A DNA stretch of 8,155 bases, taken from NCBI GenBank assembly GCA_964427965.1, contig CAYRWK010000035.1, forward strand, positions 1-8,155, read 5' to 3'. This DNA comes from CAYRWK01 sp964427965 (GTDB taxonomy: Bacteria; Patescibacteriota; WWE3; UBA101185; UBA10185). Shown one piece after another: positions 1-5,765 of this stretch (position 1 is its first letter; every line of letters begins with the position of its first letter). The notes beneath the pieces were generated by a model. That model was not told where the DNA came from and did not search any database. It worked only from the letters and a program-made list of their open reading frames with translations. A program made the translations under genes and the position numbers.

Positions 1-45
1 TTTGGAGGAGTTAAGGAATTAGAAGAATTTGTGAGGTATACTTAA
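1..45 (+). CDS. C-terminal tail of an upstream gene (partial)
   Basis: The first frame is open from base 1 and ends at a TAA at 43-45, giving the 14-residue tail FGGVKELEEFVRYT. The stop lies 4 nt before the ATG of the transglycosylase, the tight spacing expected inside an operon, and the adjoining genes run the same way. Too little protein is visible to name a family. It could also be chance open sequence, since 14 codons prove nothing alone. Confidence 0.4.
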   Translation, partial: FGGVKELEEFVRYT

Positions 46-49
46 CACA

Positions 50-775
50 ATGGATCTGCAAGATCAGTTACAGCAACTTCAAAAACAAAAAGAACAACTA
101 TTACAAAAACAAGCTTCTTTGATTGAAGATTTGAAAGTTCGCCATTCAGACATATACAATTGGTTTTTAGATAACAGTATTGATCTAAGAAGTCTTGCCA
201 AATATTCTGCAAATATCGCAGCAGCCTTAGCTATTGTGTTAAAACCGGGGGACTTTTCGGTTAAGTGGGTCTCTGATAAAAAGACTGAAGCACCCAAACT
301 TGAACCTGTTGTTAGGCTTATAGAGGTAGATGAGCTTGCAGGGAAAACTGAGGATGAAAAAGTAAAACTTGTTCAAGAACGGTACGGGCATATTATTAAA
401 CGCGCGGCTGAGAAATATTCAGTAGATGAAAAACTAATCTTGGCAACAATTATGCTTGAATCAGGAGGTAATACTTATGCTGTAAGACAAGAACCTCAGA
501 TAAATGATGCAAGCTATGGTTTGGGGCAGATATTATATGGTACAGCGAGAGGTATGGGTTTTAAAGGGAGTGCGGAAGAAATGTTTGACCCCGAAGTAAA
601 TATTGAGCTTACTGCAAGGTATCATAGAAGAAACATGGATGTGTACGGTCAGGAATTAACTCCCACTCAATTAACAACCGCATATAATGCAGGAAGCCCG
701 TACAGCACGCCTTATCCCGGGCATTTAACTAAGTTTGAAAAGTGGTATGAAAAAGTTGGTAATTTGTTAGTATAG
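50..775 (+). CDS. Lytic transglycosylase, SLT (lysozyme-like) domain protein with N-terminal coiled coil
   Basis: The 241-residue protein carries a C-terminal SLT/goose-lysozyme-type domain (about 108-241). SLT enzymes cleave the MurNAc-GlcNAc bond of peptidoglycan with formation of an anhydro-sugar. Visible motifs, in family order, are ILATIMLESGG with the probable catalytic Glu137, GLGQI at 157-161 (the usual GLMQI), and AYNAG at 211-215. Residues 1-30 are Gln/Lys/Leu-rich and look like a coiled coil; 31-107 is a linker region without a family I recognise. A short apolar stretch at 53-64 is too short and too internal to be a convincing signal peptide or membrane anchor, so the route out of the cell is unclear. 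An in-frame stop at 32-34 rules out a longer N-terminus, making ATG 50 the only sensible start. No good Shine-Dalgarno is seen (GAGG at 33-36 is 13 nt away). The domain call is firm; the cellular role (wall remodelling, secretion apparatus) is not. Confidence 0.85.
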   Translation: MDLQDQLQQLQKQKEQLLQKQASLIEDLKVRHSDIYNWFLDNSIDLRSLAKYSANIAAALAIVLKPGDFSVKWVSDKKTEAPKLEPVVRLIEVDELAGKTEDEKVKLVQERYGHIIKRAAEKYSVDEKLILATIMLESGGNTYAVRQEPQINDASYGLGQILYGTARGMGFKGSAEEMFDPEVNIELTARYHRRNMDVYGQELTPTQLTTAYNAGSPYSTPYPGHLTKFEKWYEKVGNLLV

Positions 776-783
776 ATTTATAT

Positions 784-1053
784 ATGGAATATTTGTACGA
801 AACTAAAAATCCAGGTAGTGAGGGTCCATATGACTCAAATGAATTTAGTTCAAAGAACTCCGGTGGTGAGGCTCCCCACAGTGTTGAAAGTTTGCTTGAA
901 CAAAAGGTTATTGAGGTGAGAAGGGAGGTTGAAGAATTGAGAAACAATGTAGCTGCGCTAGAGACCGCACAGGGTAAGCTCGATTCCCTGGAAAGTCAAG
1001 GAAAACTCAAGGACATGCCCTTAGAAGAGCAAATACTCAAAGCATTTTTATAG
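784..1053 (+). CDS. Small coiled-coil protein, unknown function
   Basis: This 89-residue protein starts 8 nt after the transglycosylase stop, so the two are probably co-transcribed. Residues 1-33 are Gly/Ser/Pro/Asn-rich and look disordered. Residues 34-70 have heptad-like spacing of Leu/Val among Glu, Arg and Lys and should form a coiled coil. The protein ends with a short amphipathic segment, MPLEEQILKAFL. There is no signal peptide, membrane helix or Cys. I do not recognise a family. Because its neighbour also begins with a coiled coil, a physical partnership is possible, but that is inference from adjacency only. No Shine-Dalgarno precedes the ATG. Coding status rests on operon-like spacing, consistent length and biased composition. 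Confidence 0.6.
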   Translation: MEYLYETKNPGSEGPYDSNEFSSKNSGGEAPHSVESLLEQKVIEVRREVEELRNNVAALETAQGKLDSLESQGKLKDMPLEEQILKAFL

Positions 1054-1081
1054 ACGTAACCCTTAAGTATTTTTAGAGCAC

Positions 1082-1110
1082 TTGCACAAACATTTTTTCA
1101 CCCATATACT
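1082..1110 (+). promoter_or_regulatory. Sigma70-type promoter for the SIMPL gene
   Basis: TTGCAC at 1082-1087 and TATACT at 1105-1110 are separated by exactly 17 nt. The -10 box matches TATAAT at five of six bases; the -35 box keeps the TTG core only. Transcription would start near 1117, leaving a leader of about 23 nt that contains the Shine-Dalgarno of the next gene. The position in the only sizeable gap of this stretch supports the call. Confidence 0.55.
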
Positions 1111-1127
1111 AATTCTGTTAATTAATT

Positions 1128-1135
1128 GAAAGGAG
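1128..1135 (+). promoter_or_regulatory. Ribosome binding site of the SIMPL gene
   Basis: GAAAGGAG ends 4 nt before the ATG at 1140. It is one of only two strong Shine-Dalgarno matches in the window and fixes the start of the SIMPL gene. Confidence 0.75.
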
Positions 1136-1139
1136 CTAT

Positions 1140-1880
1140 ATGCCCGGTTCTTCTTTAGACATTCATAAACATATAAAGTTTTTAATTATAGTTGTCTCTG
1201 TATTGCTGGTTGTTACAGGAGGTTATCTTGCAAACTCCATGGGACTTGTGAGTCTTGGAAAAACCAGGACCATTACTGTAAAAGGTACAGCCTCAAGTAA
1301 AATTGACAATCAGGTAGCAACCTTTAACGTTGGTGTTAACGTGACAAAAGCAGTTAAAACCACAGCAGTAAAAGAAATGAACGACAGAATGGATAACATT
1401 ATCTCTTCTGTAAAGAATTTTGGGATCTTAGAAGAAGATATTAAAACCACATACATCAGCGTTTATCAACAATCAAATTGGGATCCTACATCTCAAAAAA
1501 GTACTCTTGGTGACTGGATTGCTTCATCTAACATAGATATCAAATTAAGAGACACTTCAAAAGCTGATGAGCTTTCTGCGTTACTATCCTCACTTGAAAC
1601 AGATAACGTATACGGTCCAAACTTTGCTGTAGAGGATGAAAACGTTAATGATGCTGAAATATTAGCTAAGGCCGTTGCAAATGCTACAGAAAAAGCTATG
1701 GTAATTGCTAAAGCAAATGGTAAGAACTTAGGATCAATTTTATCAATCACTGAGGGCTACAATGCTTATGACAGCAATATGTATTACAGTGAGGGGTTAG
1801 GTGGAGGAGGAGCTGAATCTATGGTTCCTGGTACAACAGACATCTCAAAGACAGTTACGGTTACTTTTAGTCTTAGATAA
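1140..1880 (+). CDS. SIMPL (DUF541) domain protein, membrane-anchored
   Basis: The 246-residue protein has one hydrophobic helix at about 12-32 after a short basic N-terminus (His9, Lys10, His11, Lys13), which suggests a signal anchor with the rest outside the membrane. Residues about 41-246 look like a SIMPL/DUF541 domain, the family of E. coli YggE and Brucella BP26. The opening TITVKGTASSKI, the central 'ILEEDIKTTYISV' segment, the Ala/Lys-rich helix near 175-195 (AVANATEKAMVIAKANG) and the closing TVTVTF strand are the family-type features. A Gly-rich loop (219-224) lies before the last strand. SIMPL proteins are known as periplasmic or exported oligomers of poorly defined function, sometimes linked to oxidative stress; nothing here narrows that. 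The start is fixed by a strong Shine-Dalgarno. It has its own promoter and is followed by a terminator, so it appears to be monocistronic. Confidence 0.85.
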   Translation: MPGSSLDIHKHIKFLIIVVSVLLVVTGGYLANSMGLVSLGKTRTITVKGTASSKIDNQVATFNVGVNVTKAVKTTAVKEMNDRMDNIISSVKNFGILEEDIKTTYISVYQQSNWDPTSQKSTLGDWIASSNIDIKLRDTSKADELSALLSSLETDNVYGPNFAVEDENVNDAEILAKAVANATEKAMVIAKANGKNLGSILSITEGYNAYDSNMYYSEGLGGGGAESMVPGTTDISKTVTVTFSLR

Positions 1881-1898
1881 AATTTGTTGAAAATTTAT

Positions 1899-1938
1899 AA
1901 TATGCCCTGCGGGAACATTCAGCGGGGCATATTTTTTT
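1899..1938 (+). terminator. Rho-independent terminator shared by SIMPL gene and leuS
   Basis: The arms AATATGCCCTGC (1899-1910) and GCGGGGCATATT (1922-1933) pair over 12 bp with one G-U, around an 11-nt loop. A run of seven T follows at 1932-1938, so the hairpin is a strong terminator for the plus-strand gene ending at 1880. Read from the minus strand the same hairpin follows the leuS stop codon (1937-1939), but its downstream side is only moderately U-rich, so termination there should be weaker. The T run overlaps the complement of the leuS stop codon, so the convergent genes share the element with no spare bases. Confidence 0.9.
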
Positions 1939-4387
1939 AACCTTTAATAACAATACTTACGATCTTTTTGGGAATATATATAAACTTTTGAACGGACTTA
2001 CCGTTTAATTCTGCTTTTACCTTCTCTAAATCCATAACTTTTGTTTTGATACTTTCTTCTGTGTCGGTCTCTGTAACAAGTACTTCATCTTTGATACGTC
2101 CGTTTATTTGTACAGGAATACTAATTTCCAAATCTTGAGCAAGCGCCAAATCAAACTTTGGCCATGATTGCAAATGTACACTATTCTCTTTATGCCACTT
2201 CTCATAGCTGTTAATTTCCTGCCACAACTCTTCTGCTACAAAAGGTGCAAGGGGAGCTATAACTAATATAAAATCTTTCCAAATAGCTAAATCAATTTGG
2301 TTTACCTTTTTAAGAGTATTCACAAAAATCATGATTTCGCTCACGGCTGTGTTCATTTTTAACCTCTCAAGCATACCTGTGATATTTTTTACCATTTTAT
2401 GGCATGCCTTCTGCAAAACAATATCGGATTTATACGTTTTGTCTTTTGAAACCTTTTCGTTTAGCTCGTATATGTTTTTCATTAGTCTCCAGCAGGCTTT
2501 AATACCATTATCATTCCATGGGTATGTATCTTCATATGGGCCAATAAAAGCTAGATAGATTCTAGCTGCGTCAGCGCCGTAGTTTTCCAAAACATCTTTT
2601 GGATCAACAACATTGCCTCTAGACTTTGACATCTTGTGACCGTCCGAGCCTAGCAGCATTCCTCCACTCATTCTCCATTGATAAGGCTCGCTTACAGGTA
2701 CAAGGCCTTCATCATATAGCACTTTGTACCAAAATCGGGAATATAGTAAATGTGCTGTGGTGTGCCCAGCATCACCGAAGTATTTGTCAACAGGTAGCCA
2801 ATATTTCATCTTGTTAAAATCTGCAAAAGAATCATTGTTATTGGGATCTAAGTATCTAAGGAAATACCAGTTTGATCCTGCCCACGTGGGCATAGTTTGA
2901 GTCTCTCTTTTCGCGGGTTTTCCCGTATCGTCTATTGTGGTATTCCACTCTGTATTTTTATCCAAAGGACTAATACCGTCCTCTCCTGCAAGGAAATTCT
3001 TCATCAAGGGTAATTCAACAGGCAATTTAGATACCTTTTCCAAAGAGCCATCCTGTCTGTATATAAGAGGAATAGGATCTCCCCAGTATCTTTGACGTGA
3101 AAAAATCTGATCTCTCAGGCTATACGTTACTGTCCTTTTTCCAAAACCGTTAACCTCAAGATACTCGATTATTTTATCTAAAGCATCGGTAACGTTTAAA
3201 CCAGTTAAAAAGTCAGAGTTTATTAACGTACCCTCTGCTTCCTGAACTTGCTCAAGGCGAGTTATTTCTGACTCATCCCCGTCAGAACCTACAACGACGC
3301 GTTTAATAGGTAAGTTTAAGGTTTTCGCGAATTCAAAGTCCCTAACATCGTGTCCAGGCACCCCTATTAGTGCTCCAGTACCAAAATGGTTTAAGACAAA
3401 ATCACCAACATAAATCGGAAGTTTTTCTCCGTTTAGCATGTTTATCGCGTAACTTCCGGTGAATACACCGGTTTTCTCTCTGTTGTTGGTTCTTTCCATC
3501 TCATTTTTACTTTTAGATTTAGTTATGTAGCTTTGAACCTCTGTTTTATAATGTTGGGTGGTCAGTTTATCTACCAGCGGGTGTTCGGGGGCTATTACAA
3601 AGAAAGTAGCTCCGAAGTTTGTATCTGGCCTTGTAGTAAAAACTGTAAGAAACTCATCTAAGTTTTCGATCTTAAAGTTTATATTTATACCTTCTTTTTT
3701 GCCTATCCAGTTAATTTGGCCTTTTTTTACAGGAATGTTGTAATCAACCAAATCTAAATCTGAGAGTAATCTTTCGGCATAGTCTGTAATACGGAGTACC
3801 CATTGTTTATGCATTTTCTTCTCAACTTTATACCCGCCTCGTTCTGAGATTTTACCTATACCATCTTTAGCAGGCAATACTTCCTCATCAGCCAAAACAC
3901 CTAGTTCTTTACACCACCAAACAGGCATTTCACGTATTTCAGCAAGTCCTTTTCCCCAGAGCTTTAAAAACATCCATTGCGTCCATTTAAAATAGTTTGG
4001 ATCAGCTGTGTTGATCTCTCGTTTCCAGTCAATGGCGTATCCCATATTTTGCATAGCCTTTTTATAATCTTTTGTTGCCCCTGCAATAGCTTCTTGTGGG
4101 GTAATACCAGCTTTTATTGCGTAAGTTTCAGCTGGAAGTCCATAACAATCCCATCCCATTGGGAATAAAACGTTATAGCCACTCATTCTTAAAAATCTGG
4201 AATAGATTTCAGGAACGGTGTATCTCATCATATGACCTACATGAAGAAACTTACCCGATGGGTACGGTAATTCTGCCAAAATATATTTTTTAGGTTTAGG
4301 GGAAAAATCTACTGCCTCGTAAATGTTGTCATCAAACCATTTAGCCTTCCAGTTATTCTCAATAGTTGTAAAATTATATGCAGTCAT
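1937..4387 (-). CDS. leuS: Leucyl-tRNA synthetase
   Basis: The 816-residue protein is a class I aminoacyl-tRNA synthetase that charges tRNA-Leu with leucine in the cytoplasm using ATP. The Rossmann-fold signature HVGH lies at 49-52 and KMSKS at 585-589. Between them is the CP1 editing domain, marked by TTRPDT at 251-256 and by GHDVRD with Asp347, the residue that holds the amino group of mischarged amino acids in LeuRS. The motif FSRQRYWGDPIP follows. The helical anticodon-binding region covers roughly 640-760, and a small C-terminal domain ends the protein. Length is usual for bacteria. No long leucine-specific insertion is seen just before KMSKS. Some signatures drift from the common form, for example GWDCYGLPAE instead of GWDAFGLPAE and GDAGHTTAHLLYSRFW in the catalytic core, which may reflect a deep-branching lineage. 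The ATG at 4387 is preceded by a well-placed promoter but no Shine-Dalgarno. Confidence 0.97.
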   Translation of the reverse strand: MTAYNFTTIENNWKAKWFDDNIYEAVDFSPKPKKYILAELPYPSGKFLHVGHMMRYTVPEIYSRFLRMSGYNVLFPMGWDCYGLPAETYAIKAGITPQEAIAGATKDYKKAMQNMGYAIDWKREINTADPNYFKWTQWMFLKLWGKGLAEIREMPVWWCKELGVLADEEVLPAKDGIGKISERGGYKVEKKMHKQWVLRITDYAERLLSDLDLVDYNIPVKKGQINWIGKKEGININFKIENLDEFLTVFTTRPDTNFGATFFVIAPEHPLVDKLTTQHYKTEVQSYITKSKSKNEMERTNNREKTGVFTGSYAINMLNGEKLPIYVGDFVLNHFGTGALIGVPGHDVRDFEFAKTLNLPIKRVVVGSDGDESEITRLEQVQEAEGTLINSDFLTGLNVTDALDKIIEYLEVNGFGKRTVTYSLRDQIFSRQRYWGDPIPLIYRQDGSLEKVSKLPVELPLMKNFLAGEDGISPLDKNTEWNTTIDDTGKPAKRETQTMPTWAGSNWYFLRYLDPNNNDSFADFNKMKYWLPVDKYFGDAGHTTAHLLYSRFWYKVLYDEGLVPVSEPYQWRMSGGMLLGSDGHKMSKSRGNVVDPKDVLENYGADAARIYLAFIGPYEDTYPWNDNGIKACWRLMKNIYELNEKVSKDKTYKSDIVLQKACHKMVKNITGMLERLKMNTAVSEIMIFVNTLKKVNQIDLAIWKDFILVIAPLAPFVAEELWQEINSYEKWHKENSVHLQSWPKFDLALAQDLEISIPVQINGRIKDEVLVTETDTEESIKTKVMDLEKVKAELNGKSVQKFIYIPKKIVSIVIKG

Positions 4388-4400
4388 GTTATATTAGATG

Positions 4401-4429
4401 TTGCTATTTTACGGCAGTTGTATTATATT
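4401..4429 (+). promoter_or_regulatory. rpmG promoter
   Basis: TTGCTA (4401-4406) and TATATT (4424-4429) are 17 nt apart, matching the sigma70 consensus at four and five of six bases. Transcription should start near 4436, giving an 18-nt leader that includes AAAGG. It is likely to drive rpmG and the cell-wall genes downstream. Confidence 0.55.
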
Positions 4430-4434
4430 CTCAA
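4406..4434 (-). promoter_or_regulatory. leuS promoter
   Basis: On the minus strand TTGAGA (4434-4429) and TAAAAT (4411-4406) are 17 nt apart, each one mismatch from the sigma70 consensus. The expected start near 4399 leaves a leader of about 12 nt before the leuS ATG, too short for a normal Shine-Dalgarno, and none is visible. It overlaps the rpmG promoter on the other strand. Confidence 0.6.
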
Positions 4435-4439
4435 CTACC

Positions 4440-4444
4440 AAAGG
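4440..4444 (+). promoter_or_regulatory. Probable rpmG ribosome binding site
   Basis: AAAGG lies 9 nt before the ATG at 4454. It supports that start rather than the in-frame TTG at 4418, which lies before the predicted transcription start. Confidence 0.45.
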
Positions 4445-4453
4445 CATATTATT

Positions 4454-4630
4454 ATGGCAAAGAAAAAAGGTAACAGAATCTTAATAGCTTTCGAATGCAC
4501 CGAAACCGGTATGAGGTCTTATATTTCTCAAAAAAACAAGATTAACTCACCGGAAAAGCTTTCTTTGATGAAATACAACCCAAAGCTTAGAAAGCATACT
4601 TTACACAAAGAAGTCCAGAAACTGAAGTAA
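4454..4630 (+). CDS. rpmG: 50S ribosomal protein L33, zinc-free form
   Basis: The 58-residue product begins MAKKKGNRILIAFECTE and continues with the family pattern of the PEKLSLMKYNPKLRKHT segment, so it is L33 of the large ribosomal subunit. Cys-containing L33 proteins carry two CxxC pairs that bind zinc. Here the second pair position reads NPKL instead of CPFC and the first has only one Cys (Cys16), so this is the zinc-independent type. The frame is open back to a TTG at 4418, which would add 12 residues (MYYILNYQRHII) not seen in L33; I chose ATG 4454, which gives the usual MAKK start and an upstream AAAGG. The gene leads a run of plus-strand genes, with murB 35 nt downstream and no terminator between them. 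Confidence 0.93.
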   Translation: MAKKKGNRILIAFECTETGMRSYISQKNKINSPEKLSLMKYNPKLRKHTLHKEVQKLK

Positions 4631-4636
4631 TATAAT
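4631..4636 (+). promoter_or_regulatory. Possible -10 element upstream of murB
   Basis: A perfect TATAAT begins directly after the rpmG stop codon, 29 nt before the murB ATG. At the 17-nt position the -35 sequence is AAGAAG, a poor match; TTTACA at 4600-4605 is 25 nt away. In AT-rich DNA a lone TATAAT arises easily, so an internal promoter is only a possibility. Confidence 0.25.
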
Positions 4637-4665
4637 TTTTCTGTTTGTTCTCTAATTGCCTTCTT

Positions 4666-5754
4666 ATGAATGCAAAAGTTAAAGAACTCTCAAAAATACT
4701 TCCTTCTGCCGATATAAAACTTGATTACCCTTTAGCCAACATTACCTCTTTAAAAATAGGCGGTCCCGCAGATATTTTATATATTCCAGAAACTCAAAAA
4801 GAATTGATCGATGCTGTTAAAAAGGCTAGAGAACTTGATATCCCGGTAACTTTGCTGGGAGGTGGTACAAATATTTTGATTTCCGATAGGGGACTTAGAG
4901 GTCTTGTTATAAAAAACACTCTTTCAAAATTCAAGATATTTGGAGAAAAAAAGGCTCAAAAAAACGATAAATCTAGTAATAAACCTGAAATTCAAGCAAG
5001 GTGGCAGTCAGATAAGACAAAAGGTACCTTTAAATATGAATTTAAAGATTTAAACTACTATGAAAAGGATGTACCCAGAGTTCAAGTATACGTTGAAAGT
5101 GGCATGAGCCTACAAAATGCTATTTATGATTTTATCGACCACGGCTTAACAGGTTTGCAGTGGTTTGCAGGAATCCCAGGCACCCTAGGGGCAGCCGTTC
5201 ATAATAATATTCATGGAGGTGAGAGATTTTTTGATGAAATACTGGATAGTGTAAAGGTACTAACTCCAAAAAATACAATAAAAACCTACACCATCGATGA
5301 TTTGGGTTTGGAATATGACAAAAGTAGATTTCACGAATCGGGTGAGATAATTTTAGAAATGATCCTGTCTCTATACAAAGGTGATTGTAACCGTGCAAAG
5401 TTTACAGCAGATGAATGGAAAAAGCGCAAAAGCATACAACCAAAGAATTCCCCGGGAAGTATCTTTAGAAATATTTCAAACGAAACCAAGGACAGGCTTG
5501 GCTACCCCACTACATCCATTGGCTATATTGTTGAACACATCATTAAAATGCCAGACTACAGAGTTGGTGATGCTTCGATTGCTGAGGCTCATAAAAACTT
5601 TATTGTAAATATGGGTAAGGCCTCGTCCAAGGACTTTCTGACAATTGTAAAAGAGGTGATAAAAAGAACAAAAGAACAAATTGGTGTGGAACTTACTCCC
5701 GAAATCTTTTTTCTTGGATTTGATAAAGACGAGTTGAAAGGTGTATTGTACTAA
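4666..5754 (+). CDS. murB: UDP-N-acetylenolpyruvoylglucosamine reductase
   Basis: The 362-residue protein is a MurB flavoenzyme: with FAD and NADPH it reduces enolpyruvyl-UDP-GlcNAc to UDP-MurNAc in the cytoplasm. FAD-binding motifs are NITSLKIGGPADI (25-37) and LLGGGTNILIS (63-73). The AGIPGTLGAAV motif sits at 168-178, followed by NNIHGGERF where most homologues have a NAGAYGGE-type sequence. Ser265 in PGSIFRN matches the catalytic proton-donor Ser, and Glu346 in LTPEIFFLG matches the conserved C-terminal acid. Residues about 93-135 are a Lys/Asn-rich, low-complexity insertion within the FAD domain, which explains the extra length relative to the usual 300-345. The frame extends upstream to a TTG at 4645; I chose ATG 4666, which gives a normal N-terminus. 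No Shine-Dalgarno precedes either. The MurA-family gene follows 11 nt later, the enzyme for the preceding step. Confidence 0.93.
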   Translation: MNAKVKELSKILPSADIKLDYPLANITSLKIGGPADILYIPETQKELIDAVKKARELDIPVTLLGGGTNILISDRGLRGLVIKNTLSKFKIFGEKKAQKNDKSSNKPEIQARWQSDKTKGTFKYEFKDLNYYEKDVPRVQVYVESGMSLQNAIYDFIDHGLTGLQWFAGIPGTLGAAVHNNIHGGERFFDEILDSVKVLTPKNTIKTYTIDDLGLEYDKSRFHESGEIILEMILSLYKGDCNRAKFTADEWKKRKSIQPKNSPGSIFRNISNETKDRLGYPTTSIGYIVEHIIKMPDYRVGDASIAEAHKNFIVNMGKASSKDFLTIVKEVIKRTKEQIGVELTPEIFFLGFDKDELKGVLY

Positions 5755-5765
5755 GTACCATTATT

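Noticed and set aside
1031..1074. Possible terminator after the small coiled-coil gene (AAATACTCAA / TTAAGTATTT)
   Set aside because: The stem is AT-only apart from two G/C pairs, has a C-A mismatch and a 22-nt loop, and is followed by only two T before AG. Chance pairing in AT-rich DNA is as likely.
4418..4453. TTG start adding 12 residues to L33
   Set aside because: The extension is not seen in L33 proteins and would start upstream of the predicted transcription start near 4436.
4645..4665. TTG start adding seven residues to MurB
   Set aside because: The added residues (MFSNCLL) do not resemble a MurB N-terminus, there is no Shine-Dalgarno, and an ATG follows at 4666.
5748..5758. Small palindrome GTACTAAGTAC over the murB stop codon
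   Set aside because: Arms are only 5 bp with a 1-nt centre, and no second copy or nearby promoter makes it look like an operator.
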